Shown here: piece by piece, positions 8,591 through 16,863 of the stretch
How positions within the stretch are numbered: the stretch's first letter is position 1
How the letters are laid out: each line of letters starts with the position of its first letter
Source of the DNA: Streptosporangium roseum DSM 43021
GTDB taxonomy: Bacteria; Actinomycetota; Actinomycetes; Streptosporangiales; Streptosporangiaceae
Direction: 5' to 3'
Assembly: GCF_000024865.1 (NCBI RefSeq)
Contig: NC_013595.1
Location: 8,742,001 to 8,806,000 of the forward strand
Length of the DNA: 64,000 bases
Program-made: the position numbers and the translations under genes
Notes under the pieces: generated by a model
The model's input: the letters and a program-made list of their open reading frames with translations, nothing else
Databases searched by the model: none
What the model was told of the DNA's origin: nothing

Positions 8591-9877
8591 TCACTGACCC
8601 GAGTTCTTGGCGGCCTCGGCCAGCGCGGCCTGGAGCGCGGCCACGTCCTTGTCGGTGTGGAAGAGGCCGACCGCCTCGTTGATCGAGACCCGCCAGGCGT
8701 CGTTGACGGTGACGCCGTGCTGGATGGACCCGGCGAGCTTGTTGCTCCCCCAGTCCTTCAGCGCGTCGGCGAGGTAGTCGGTGTAGAGGGAGGTGTCGGC
8801 GTCCTTGCGGGCCGGGATGGAGCCCTTCTTGGGGTTGAAGGCGTCCTGGCCCTCCTTGCTCGCGGCCACCTTCAGCCAGGCCACCGCCCCGGCGCGGTTC
8901 GGCGCGCCCTTGGGCAGGGTGAAGCTGTCCGACAGCCACATGAAGGTGCCGCCGGTGCCGGGCGAGGGCGCCCAGTCGAAGTCGGTCTTGGACTTCTTGC
9001 CCAGGCCGCCGTCCGGCGGGTTGTGGAAGTAGCCGTACGCCCAGTCGCCCATGATCGTGAACGCGGCCTGGCCGTCGGCGACCTGCTTGGCCGCGGGCTG
9101 CCAGTCGTCGGCCGGGTCCCCGGCGTAGGACAGGACCGTCTTGAAGTCGTTGAGCGCCTTGGTCATCGCCGGACCCGACCAGTCGGACCCCGCGGTCCAG
9201 AGCTGGTTGTAGGCCTCGGTGCCGAGCGAGCCGAGCAGCACGCTCTCCAGCAGGTGCACCATCGTCCACTCGGAGCCGATCGCGAGCGGGATCTTGCCCG
9301 TCTTCTTGACCTTCTCCAGGGCGGCGGTGAACTCCTCGATCGTCTTGGGCACCTCGGTGACGCCCGCCTCCTTGAGCACGGCGGGGTTGAACCACATCAC
9401 GTTGGAGCGGTGGATGTTCACCGGGACCGAGTAGATCTGGCCCTGCACGCTGATCTGGTCGACGAGCTGCTGCGGGAAGACGTCCTTCAGCTTGAGCTCG
9501 TCGTAGAGGGAGTTGACCGGCTCCAGGTCACCGGCCTTGATGTAGCCCTGCAGCTCGGCGCCCGCGTGCCCCTGGAAGGTGTCCGGCGGGGTGTCGGCCT
9601 GCAGCTTGGTGGCCAGCAGGGCGCGCGCCTTGTCGCCGGAACCGCCCGCCACGGCCGCGTCGAAGAACGTCAGGCCGGGGTTCTGCTTCTCGAAGATCTC
9701 TTTCATGGCCTTCAGGCCGTCGGCCTCGCCCGGTCCCGTCCACCAGGAGAAGACCTCAACCTTCTTCTCTCCGCCGGCCTGCGGGGTTTGCGCGGCGCCG
9801 CCGCCGTCGCCGCAGGCCGTCAGGGTGAGCAGGCCCGCCACGGTGACCGCGACGGCCGCCATCCACCGTCGTCGCAT
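8591..9877 (-). CDS. Sugar-binding lipoprotein of a CUT1 ABC transporter
   Basis: A 428-residue extracellular solute-binding protein (SBP family 1). It begins with a lipoprotein signal peptide (arginine-rich start, hydrophobic core, lipobox LTAC with Cys at residue 21), so it is anchored to the outer face of the membrane. Mature-protein hallmarks include VEVFSWWTGPGEADGLKAM and AAFTIMGDWAYGYF. It is the first gene of the transporter operon. The LacI operator at 9928-9941, about 50 bases upstream of the start codon, shows how it is controlled. The sugar is not identifiable from sequence. Confidence 0.9.
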   Translation of the reverse strand: MRRRWMAAVAVTVAGLLTLTACGDGGGAAQTPQAGGEKKVEVFSWWTGPGEADGLKAMKEIFEKQNPGLTFFDAAVAGGSGDKARALLATKLQADTPPDTFQGHAGAELQGYIKAGDLEPVNSLYDELKLKDVFPQQLVDQISVQGQIYSVPVNIHRSNVMWFNPAVLKEAGVTEVPKTIEEFTAALEKVKKTGKIPLAIGSEWTMVHLLESVLLGSLGTEAYNQLWTAGSDWSGPAMTKALNDFKTVLSYAGDPADDWQPAAKQVADGQAAFTIMGDWAYGYFHNPPDGGLGKKSKTDFDWAPSPGTGGTFMWLSDSFTLPKGAPNRAGAVAWLKVAASKEGQDAFNPKKGSIPARKDADTSLYTDYLADALKDWGSNKLAGSIQHGVTVNDAWRVSINEAVGLFHTDKDVAALQAALAEAAKNSGQ

Positions 9878-9927
9878 AGCTTCCCGTCCCTTCGGGGTCG
9901 AGGTTTCACAGATTCCCCCGAGAAAGA

Positions 9928-9941
9928 TGACAACGTTGTCA
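9928..9941. promoter_or_regulatory. LacI-family operator before the sugar transporter operon
   Basis: TGACAACGTTGTCA, identical over all 14 bases to the site at 3282-3295 before the LacI gene. It lies 51 bases upstream of the binding-protein start, a position that would overlap or follow the promoter. The flanks share AGATGACAACG and ATGACAACG, so conservation extends little beyond the palindrome. Confidence 0.82.
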
Positions 9942-10352
9942 GTAGATCAATCAACCCACCTGGCACCGAGCGACGTCAAGGTGTGCGCGGATAACTTCTG
10001 CGCATCCCGATCCGGACCCTGACTCGCGGATCCCGCCGTGGCCGGTAGTCGCGAGTGATCACCGGCAGGGCCCCCGGCGACCGCCGGCGGGTACGCGACC
10101 ACCGACGGGGACGCGGCCACCGGGTCGCCGCCACACCGGACGCGCCGCGGTCCACCACGCGCGGACCGCGCCGATCACCGCCCTGAGCCGGCTCCCGCGG
10201 TCCGCGGAACGGGTCCGGGTCAGCTCTCCCGGCGCACGGAAGGATCGGACCATTCGGATTGATCACGCCCAAGTCGGCATATATCTTGATCCGCTATCTT
10301 GATCCGCACTGCCGTCAAGGCGAGCTAAATCCGCAATCGGGGAGCCTCTTAC
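9942..10352. other. Intergenic region between divergent transporter and metalloprotease genes
   Basis: No gene is visible. The part nearest the transporter holds its operator. The part nearest the metalloprotease is A/T-richer and carries a 13-bp tandem repeat at 10282-10307. The stretch 10020-10250 is GC-rich with CG-rich direct repeats and shows no reading frame with family similarity. Confidence 0.5.
10282..10307 (+). repeat. Tandem direct repeat of TATCTTGATCCGC upstream of the metalloprotease
   Basis: Two exact adjacent copies of TATCTTGATCCGC (10282-10294 and 10295-10307) lie 45 to 70 bases before the GTG start. Exact head-to-tail 13-mers at this place suggest paired sites for an activator, or a duplicated promoter element. 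No adjacent regulator identifies the protein. Confidence 0.55.
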
Positions 10353-12305
10353 GTGTTTGTCAGACGAATAACCCTTCTAGCCGCGGCAGGGGTCCTCGCC
10401 GCCGCGAGCCTCGTCTCCGGGGGGTTGGACGCCTCCCCCGCGGAAGCGGCACCGGCCGACCCGTGTGCCCGGCCGGCGGCATCAGCCCGGCCGAGCGCCC
10501 AGCCGACGGCCTCGCCTCAGCCGAGTGCCCCTGCGACGGCCTCTCCCCAGCCGGGCGCCCGCACGACCGCACCGCCCGAGCCGGTGGCCTGCACCACCGA
10601 TAAGGACGTGTTCCCCGGCGCGCGGCTCGGGGAGCGGACCGGGCCGCAGGGCGAGATAGCCCGGCTCACAGCGGCCCAGGCCGAAGCCGCGGCCGAGGTG
10701 GCGCCCGCCCGGGTGTTCTGTGACGGCGACGGGGTGAGCGGCAAGCGCGTCGAGGTGCTGTACGTCCGCGAGCCGAGCATGCCCGACCGTTACAGCCGGC
10801 TGCTGCCCATGTTCCAGGCGTGGCTCTCCAACGCCGACGACTCCTTCAACGACGCCGCCGCGGCGGGCGGCAAGAGCCGTCACATCCGCTACGTCACCGA
10901 AGCGGTCTCCGGGGGATGCCAGATCGCGGTCCGCGAGGTCGTCGTGCCCGCGGAGTCCCTGGCCACCTTCGACAGCGGCGTCACCGCGGTGCAGGCGCTG
11001 GGTTACAACCGCGCGGACCGCAAATACCTCATGCTCACCGAGGCGACCGTCGTTTGCGGAGTGGGCCAGAGGTATGTGGACGATCGGCCCGGCGCTACCA
11101 ACTACAACAACCTCCGCGCCTACGCGCGGGTCGACGCGGTCCCCAACTGCTTCGGGGCCAACGCCATCGCCCACGAGCTGGGCCACACGTTCGGCGCGGT
11201 GCAGGAGAGCGCCCCGCACTTCCAGACCTCGCACTGCTCGGACCAGTTCGACCTCATGTGTTACGGCGGGACCCCGTCGTGGTCCTGCCTGAAGTGGGAC
11301 GACTACCGGCTCCCCGACTGCAACCGCGACGACTACTTCAACGTCAGCCCGGCGGCCGGCAGCTACCTCGCCACCCACTGGAACACCGCCGACAGCGAGT
11401 TCCTCGTCAAGGGGGACACCAGCGACGTCGTCCCCCACCCCACCGTCGGCCTCACCTACGTGATCACCAGTGTGTCGACCGGTGGAGCCATCGAGCCGAT
11501 CGGCGGCTCCGCCACCGGACTGGTCAAGCTCAGCCAGCGTGCCCGTACCAACACCCTGAGCCAGAGCTGGCTGATGGGCTACAAGACCGGCCTCCAGTTC
11601 GTCAACATGAACAGCCGGATGTGCGCCGACAGCGCCTACAGCGGAACCGCCTCGGGAACCCAGACCCTGCAGTACAACTGCAAGGGCACGGACGGCATGC
11701 GGTGGGCCTACCTGCCACAGGCGGACGGCAGCTACGCGATCGTCAACTGGCTGTCCGGGCTGGCCCTGACGGTCACGGGCGCCTACCCGGCCCCCCTGGA
11801 GCAGCGTCCCTACACCGGCGCGACCAACCAGCGCTGGAAGTTCAACCGGCTCATCAACTCCGTCGGTCCGGGGAACGGTGCGAGCTACTACCTGACGGGC
11901 GTCGGAAACCGGGAGAACGTCGAGGTCCTCAACGGGGCGCTGACGTCCGGCGCATCGGTGACGCACAAGCCGCATTCCGGTGCGAAGAACCAGCAGTGGG
12001 TGCTGCGCAACCCCAGCTCGACCACCTCCCCTGACTGGCAACTGGTCAACGCCAACAGCGGTAAGTGCCTGGATCTGAAGACGACGAGCACCGCGGCCGG
12101 GACCCAGATCGTCCAGACGACCTGCTCCACCACATCCAGCAGGCAGAAGTGGCAGCTGCAGCGGGTGGCGGACAGGACGTACGTCATCGTCAACAAGTAC
12201 AGCAAGCGGGCGCTCAACATGACCACCGGTTCGCTGTCCGTCCTGACCCAGCAGGTTCTCGCGGGTGACAACAGCAACCATTTCTGGGCGCTCAAGCAGG
12301 TCTAG
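10353..12305 (+). CDS. Secreted zinc-metalloprotease-like protein with C-terminal ricin-type repeats
   Basis: A 650-residue secreted protein. Residues 1-31 are a signal peptide; about 34-75 is a Pro/Ser/Ala/Thr-rich linker. The core contains AHELGHTFGAV with the HExxH zinc motif at residues 274-278. From about residue 380 to the end are ricin-type beta-trefoil repeats with QxW-like motifs (QSW, QRW, QQW, QKW). It probably acts outside the cell on glycan-associated protein. The eleventh motif position, usually the third zinc ligand, is Gln; a later His (SAPHFQTSH) may replace it. GTG 10353 has GGGGAG about ten bases upstream. A terminator follows the stop. Confidence 0.75.
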   Translation: MFVRRITLLAAAGVLAAASLVSGGLDASPAEAAPADPCARPAASARPSAQPTASPQPSAPATASPQPGARTTAPPEPVACTTDKDVFPGARLGERTGPQGEIARLTAAQAEAAAEVAPARVFCDGDGVSGKRVEVLYVREPSMPDRYSRLLPMFQAWLSNADDSFNDAAAAGGKSRHIRYVTEAVSGGCQIAVREVVVPAESLATFDSGVTAVQALGYNRADRKYLMLTEATVVCGVGQRYVDDRPGATNYNNLRAYARVDAVPNCFGANAIAHELGHTFGAVQESAPHFQTSHCSDQFDLMCYGGTPSWSCLKWDDYRLPDCNRDDYFNVSPAAGSYLATHWNTADSEFLVKGDTSDVVPHPTVGLTYVITSVSTGGAIEPIGGSATGLVKLSQRARTNTLSQSWLMGYKTGLQFVNMNSRMCADSAYSGTASGTQTLQYNCKGTDGMRWAYLPQADGSYAIVNWLSGLALTVTGAYPAPLEQRPYTGATNQRWKFNRLINSVGPGNGASYYLTGVGNRENVEVLNGALTSGASVTHKPHSGAKNQQWVLRNPSSTTSPDWQLVNANSGKCLDLKTTSTAAGTQIVQTTCSTTSSRQKWQLQRVADRTYVIVNKYSKRALNMTTGSLSVLTQQVLAGDNSNHFWALKQV

Positions 12306-12337
12306 GACCGATCGGGCGACGTTCGCCCCTCCCTATG

Positions 12338-12371
12338 ACGCGCCGCCCGGCTCCCGTGCCGGGCGGCGCGT
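12338..12371 (+). terminator. Terminator hairpin after the metalloprotease gene
   Basis: ACGCGCCGCCCGGC and GCCGGGCGGCGCGT form a 14-bp perfect stem with a six-base loop, followed by TTTCC. It sits 33 bases beyond the stop codon and also faces the end of the convergent gene. Confidence 0.8.
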
Positions 12372-12436
12372 TTCCATGGAAGGGCGCCCGCCCCGCTGCC
12401 GCCGCGGCGGGAGCCGCGGGTCAGGGCCGGCGGGGC

Positions 12437-13210
12437 CTAGACGCGCTGGACGGCTCCGTCGAGCAGGGCCACGACGGTGACCCCGAAGTCGTGGATGGTC
12501 GCCGACAGCTCGGCGGGCGAGAGGCCGGGGGCCACCACGACCAGCGCGCCGCGCATCAGCGCCAGCCCGATCAGGGTCGTCATGGCCAGGGTGCACGCCA
12601 GTGGCCAGGTCACCAGCAGGACGTCCGACTTCTCCAGCACGGTGAGCTTGCCCAGCTCGTGCATGCGCACGATCAGATCCTGATGGGTGAACAGCCCCTC
12701 GTCCTCGGTCAGCAGCGCGGGCTGGACCGACGGGTCGAACAGCGGCAGCGGGCCGGGGTCGAGCAGCAGCAGATCGGCGAAGTCGACGGTGTCGCGCGCC
12801 TGACCGAAAGTGATCACCTGCCGGACCCGGGAGGCCTCGGCGGCCTGCAACGACGCCTCCGCCAGACCGGGAGTCGTGATGATCAGCCGGGCGTCCCACC
12901 GGACCAGCAGCCCGGCCGTCTCCCTGCTCCCGGGCGCGAGCGGCGCCGCCACCCCGCCCGCCGCGATGATGGTGTGCACCGCCAGGGTCTGGGCGGCGGC
13001 GTTGTCGACGTGGACCCCCGCCACCTGACGCCGCCGGGCGCCACGCCGGACCAGCCCCGAGGCTCCCCGCGTCACCTCCTCGGCCAGGCGGCGGTAGCCG
13101 TACACCACTCCCGCGCCGAGGTCGATCAGCGCGGGCCGGTCACCCCGCTCGTGCGCGCAACCGAACACCGCCTCGGTGACGGTGCCCTTGATGGAGGAGG
13201 TGGGTCTCAT
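12437..13210 (-). CDS. Truncated AMP-binding (ANL) N-terminal domain protein lacking the P-loop
   Basis: A 257-residue protein that looks like the N-terminal part of an acyl-CoA synthetase. RPALIDLGAGVVYGYRRLAEEV and the alternating alpha/beta pattern are family-like. Where family members have the ATP-binding TSGTTGxPKG loop, it has only TEDEGL before THQDLI. It stops after VTVVALLDGAVQRV, where normal enzymes continue for 250 or more residues. Thus it cannot make an acyl-adenylate in the known way. A paralogue with the same gaps is at 44590-45396. ATG 13210 (MRPTSS) is the family-like start. It lies downstream of a LuxR-family regulator on the same strand. Confidence 0.7.
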   Translation of the reverse strand: MRPTSSIKGTVTEAVFGCAHERGDRPALIDLGAGVVYGYRRLAEEVTRGASGLVRRGARRRQVAGVHVDNAAAQTLAVHTIIAAGGVAAPLAPGSRETAGLLVRWDARLIITTPGLAEASLQAAEASRVRQVITFGQARDTVDFADLLLLDPGPLPLFDPSVQPALLTEDEGLFTHQDLIVRMHELGKLTVLEKSDVLLVTWPLACTLAMTTLIGLALMRGALVVVAPGLSPAELSATIHDFGVTVVALLDGAVQRV

Positions 13211-13620
13211 TCCGCCGACGGTACGGCCGGGCTCTCCGCCCGGACATCGGCAGATGTATGTAGATGGGTGTGTATTCGGGATCCGTCCCCCTCCGGAGGG
13301 CGGGCCCGAGCCCTGCGCGACTCGGGCCCGCTGTCGCGTGGCCCGTGGCCCTGAAGTCCCCACCCCTCCGAGGAGACCTCGGCCGTTGGGAGGGACACGC
13401 GACGCTTCCGGTGTGCTCGACCGAGACGCCGGGGATGGTGTGGGCCCGCCGTACCGGACCGCCGTCGTGGCGGGCGCGGTGCGGAAGGCTGGGCGTCATC
13501 GGTCGAACACGAGGGAAACGTACGGCGGGCGGCGGTCCCGGCACATGCTCCGGAGTGCGTATCCGGAGATGTATCTATGCCACCGCCGATGTGTAGAGCC
13601 GATGTGTAGACGGAGCGGTC
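13211..13620. other. 410-bp intergenic region with repeated ACATC and CCGATGTGTAG elements
   Basis: No convincing gene. Near 13581-13610 GCCGATGTGTAGA occurs twice, 16 bases apart, and ACATCGGC appears in inverted orientation at 13244-13251. CTCCGGA (13548-13554) and TCCGGAG (13562-13568) form an inverted repeat with a seven-base spacer. Lying between a LuxR-family gene and the half-adenylase, these are candidate regulator sites or promoter elements for the latter. Confidence 0.4.
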
Positions 13621-16095
13621 TCAGCCGCGGTTCTGCTCGATGACCCAGGTGGCGACCTGGGTCCGTGAGGAGAAGCCGAGCTTGGCCAGGATGTTGGCCA
13701 CGTGCCGGGCCGCGGTCGCGGGACTGATCACCAGCTCGTCGGCGATGGCCTTGTTGCTCAGGCCCCTGGCGATCAGCCCGGCGATCTCCCACTCCCTGCC
13801 GGTGAGCGTGGTGAGCGGGGCGGCGACCGGATGCCTGCCGACCATCAGGGGCGCGTCGGACTGATCGTCACCCTGCAGCGCGTAGCGGACCGCCTGGTCC
13901 TGGGACATCTCCTTGCCGAGCGCCCAGAGCTGGGCGACCAGCGCGTCTCCGAGCCGGGCACGGGCGGGCTGGAGCAGCTCCTCCATCCGCGCGCCGAAAC
14001 CGGAGGGCAGGACGGCGCCGCTCATCGCGCTCCGGATCGCGGCCGAGGCCCCCGCCAGGCGCACCGCCCGGCGGTCGTCCTCCTCGGCCAGCGCGAGCTG
14101 CGCGAGCGTCTCGATCCGCCGGGCCACACCGAGCCGCTGGCCCGTCCCCTGGCACAGACGCAGGCTCTCGATCAGCCTGACGCGCGCGGTGGCGAGGTCG
14201 CCCTGGGCCAGGGCGATCCGGCCCAGGCCCGCCAGGCAGGTGATGGTCTGCCAGTGGGCGGTGATGTCCTGGAGCAGGTCGAGTGCCTGCTCGTAGTAGG
14301 TGCGGGCCTCCGCCAGGTCGCCCCGGAGCCAGGCGACCTGGGCCAGGCCGATGAGCGCGACCGGGGCCGCCCAGTGGTTGTCGAGCTCGTGCGCGATGGC
14401 CAGCGCGGCCTCGAAGGAGCGCTGCGACTCCTTGGCCCGCCCCTCCGACAGCGCGAACGTCCCCTCCATGGAGCGGATCACCATCTCGTGCCAGGGGTCG
14501 TCGACCCTGCGCACGGCCTCCAGCGCCTCGTCCAGGAAGGCCCTGGCCCTCTCCGGCCGGCGCTGGTAGATGGCCACCCAGGCGAGGATGGCGAGCGCCC
14601 CGCTCAGCGGTCCGTGCAGGCCCGTCGCCCGGCACAGCTCGGCCGCGGCCGTACAGGCGACCCGCGCGGTGTCGGGGTCGCCCTGCCCGAAGGCCACCTG
14701 ACCGCGCAGCACCAGGGCGTCGCCGCGCACGCTCGGCGGCAGCTCCGCCGGATCCGCCGCGAGCAGGCGGTCCAGCCACTCGTCGGCGGGGGTGAACCTG
14801 CCGCCGGCGATGGTCGGCCAGCGGAGCAGGACCAGCAGGCGCAGCGCGCTCTCGGGGTCGTCCGCCTCCGCCGACCAGCGCACCGCCGCCCACACGTTGG
14901 CCTGCAGCTCGTCCAGCAGGACCAGCATCGGGCAGATCTCGTCCCAGGTCGGCCGGGGGCGCCGGACGATCGTCTGGTGGATGCGGCCGGCGACCTCGAT
15001 CATGTGGTCCCGGTGCCGCCGCCTCAGCGCGGCCTCCTCGCCGGAGGTGTCGAGCTGCTCGGCGGCGTACTGGCGGATCGTCTCCAGCATCCGGTAACGC
15101 GTCTCGCCCGCGACCTCCGCGTCCGCCAGCACCAGGGACTTGTCGACCAGGTCGCAGAGCACGCGCAGGACGTCGTCCGCCCACAGGCCGTCGCCCGCGC
15201 AGACCTGCTCGGCCATGTCCAGCGTCCATCCCCCGGTGAACACCGCCAGCCTCCGCAGCAGGATCCGCTCGGGCTCGTTGAGCTGCTGGTAGCTCCAGTC
15301 GACGGTCGCGCGGAGCGTCTGGTGCCTGGCCGGGGCCATCCTGTCGCCGGCGGACAGGAGACGGAACCGGTCCCTGATCCGGGCGTGGATCTGCTCCACC
15401 GTCAGCACCCTGCACAGCGCCGCGGCCAGCTCGATGGCCAGGGGCATCCCGTCGAGCGCCTCGCACAGGCTGGCGATCTCGCCGGCGTTCTGCTCGGTGA
15501 CGGCGAAACCGCGCGAGGCCGCGCCGGCGCGGTCGACGAAGAGCCGCACCGCCTCGCTGCCGGCGAGCTCGTGGACCCCGGTCCGGGGCAGCGAGAGCGG
15601 CGGCACCCGCCACACGGTCTCCCCCGCCACCCGCAGCGGCTCCCGGCTGGTCGTGAGCATCCGTACGGCCGGGCAGACGGTGAGCACCGCCCGGCAGAAC
15701 CGGGCCGACTCCTCGATGAGCGACTCGCAGTTGTCGATGATCATCAGCAGGTTCCGGTCACCGAGCGCGTCGATCAGCGTGTCGGACAGCGGGCGTGGCG
15801 GCTCGGCCTTCACCCCGAGCACGGCGGCCACGCGGGGCTCGACCAGGTCGCCGCGGACCGCCTCCGCCAGCTCCACCAGCCAGACGCCGCCGGGGAACCC
15901 CGCCGCCACCTGGGACGCCACCCGGACCGCCAGCCTGCTCTTGCCGATGCCGCCGGCACCGCACAGCGTCACCAACCGGGCGACGCCCAGCAGCTCGACA
16001 AGCTCCTCCACATCGCCCTCACGACCGACGAAGGCGTTGGGTTCGAGAGGAAGGTTGCCGCCGGTAAGGGATACGTGCGCGGTGTCCTGGGTCAT
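13621..16095 (-). CDS. LuxR-family transcriptional regulator with NB-ARC-type ATPase and TPR region
   Basis: An 824-residue signalling ATPase. The P-loop LCGAGGIGKSRLAV is near residue 45-58, the Walker B segment LLMIIDNCES near 115, and TTSREPLRVAGE follows as in AfsR/STAND ATPases. Residues about 400-740 are helical TPR-like repeats. The last 65 residues are a LuxR helix-turn-helix (LTGREWEIAGLIARGLSNKAI). Such proteins are ATP-dependent switches that activate nearby genes; the signal is unknown. ATG 16095 follows a GGGGAGG-poor leader, so the exact start is moderately sure. The nearest downstream gene on its strand is the half-adenylase. Confidence 0.88.
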   Translation of the reverse strand: MTQDTAHVSLTGGNLPLEPNAFVGREGDVEELVELLGVARLVTLCGAGGIGKSRLAVRVASQVAAGFPGGVWLVELAEAVRGDLVEPRVAAVLGVKAEPPRPLSDTLIDALGDRNLLMIIDNCESLIEESARFCRAVLTVCPAVRMLTTSREPLRVAGETVWRVPPLSLPRTGVHELAGSEAVRLFVDRAGAASRGFAVTEQNAGEIASLCEALDGMPLAIELAAALCRVLTVEQIHARIRDRFRLLSAGDRMAPARHQTLRATVDWSYQQLNEPERILLRRLAVFTGGWTLDMAEQVCAGDGLWADDVLRVLCDLVDKSLVLADAEVAGETRYRMLETIRQYAAEQLDTSGEEAALRRRHRDHMIEVAGRIHQTIVRRPRPTWDEICPMLVLLDELQANVWAAVRWSAEADDPESALRLLVLLRWPTIAGGRFTPADEWLDRLLAADPAELPPSVRGDALVLRGQVAFGQGDPDTARVACTAAAELCRATGLHGPLSGALAILAWVAIYQRRPERARAFLDEALEAVRRVDDPWHEMVIRSMEGTFALSEGRAKESQRSFEAALAIAHELDNHWAAPVALIGLAQVAWLRGDLAEARTYYEQALDLLQDITAHWQTITCLAGLGRIALAQGDLATARVRLIESLRLCQGTGQRLGVARRIETLAQLALAEEDDRRAVRLAGASAAIRSAMSGAVLPSGFGARMEELLQPARARLGDALVAQLWALGKEMSQDQAVRYALQGDDQSDAPLMVGRHPVAAPLTTLTGREWEIAGLIARGLSNKAIADELVISPATAARHVANILAKLGFSSRTQVATWVIEQNRG

Positions 16096-16221
16096 CGGCT
16101 CTTAGGGGAGGTCGCGGGCCAGCCGTCACAGAAAGTGTGGCACCAATTACCGTGCCGTGCCCAGGCTTAGCCCCATTTCGCACGCTCGGATTAACGGGGC
16201 TGCGCCTAATATGTTGTTGCA

Positions 16222-16671
16222 ATGAGTTCGCACGTGATGGTGGAAGTGCTGATGCTCCGGCTCGACGGGTCGGGCGGATTCGGGTATCGCAGGGCCGAGG
16301 ACCGGCTGGCCGGGGGGACACACCCGGACGAGGCCGCCCGCGTGCTCGCGGACGCCGGGGAGATCCTGCTCCACTCGACGAGCTGGCGTTACGACGACCA
16401 GGGCCACATCGTGCTCACCTACGCCGCCTGCCCCGACCCGCACCACCACCTGCCGGCCGTCCCGATCCTCCCCGGCCCCGGCGCCGTCGCGACCGCGCCG
16501 GACCGCCCCTCCCCGCCCACGGTCACCGTGGACGACGTGGCCGCCCACGCCCTGCGCCACCTCGCCTGGCTCTCCGGCTCCGACCCCGTCACCCGCGACT
16601 TCGTCTCCGCCCGCCCCGACCTCGCCACCGCCCTGGCCCGCCACGCCCCGGCCCCGGCGGGCCAGGTCTGA
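16222..16671 (+). CDS. Hypothetical protein, 149 residues
   Basis: I do not recognise this family. The protein is soluble, has no signal peptide or membrane segment, and splits into an N-terminal half (VMVEVLMLRLDGSGGFGYRR, a beta-rich look, with WRYDDQGHIVLTYAACPDPHH) and a helical C-terminal third after a Pro-rich joint. Third codon positions are almost all G or C, which supports real coding. TAATAT at 16207-16212 lies 10 bases before the ATG and there is no ribosome site, so the transcript may be leaderless. It is divergent from the LuxR-family gene and precedes the HD protein by 190 bases. Confidence 0.6.
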   Translation: MSSHVMVEVLMLRLDGSGGFGYRRAEDRLAGGTHPDEAARVLADAGEILLHSTSWRYDDQGHIVLTYAACPDPHHHLPAVPILPGPGAVATAPDRPSPPTVTVDDVAAHALRHLAWLSGSDPVTRDFVSARPDLATALARHAPAPAGQV

Positions 16672-16863
16672 GCACACCCCGGCCCCGCGGCAGCCGTACG
16701 GCCGCGCGACGTCCCCCGGCACCGGAGATCCGGACGGCGGATGTCCTCGGAGAGGCGACCGTCCGTACGCTGGACGAGACCGTCGTGTCACCGCCGTCCC
16801 GGCGGGAGCCGGGGCGGTCGTCACGCTCTGCGCATGACCCACCGAGGATGAGAGGGGACTTCC

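Noticed and set aside
8429..9994. 521-codon plus-strand open frame opposite the sugar-binding protein
   Set aside because: The real gene has a lipoprotein signal and SBP motifs; the opposite frame has neither start signal nor family.
13702..16170. 822-codon open frame on the plus strand opposite the LuxR-family gene
   Set aside because: The other strand encodes a complete NB-ARC/LuxR protein with intact motifs; this frame has no recognisable domain.
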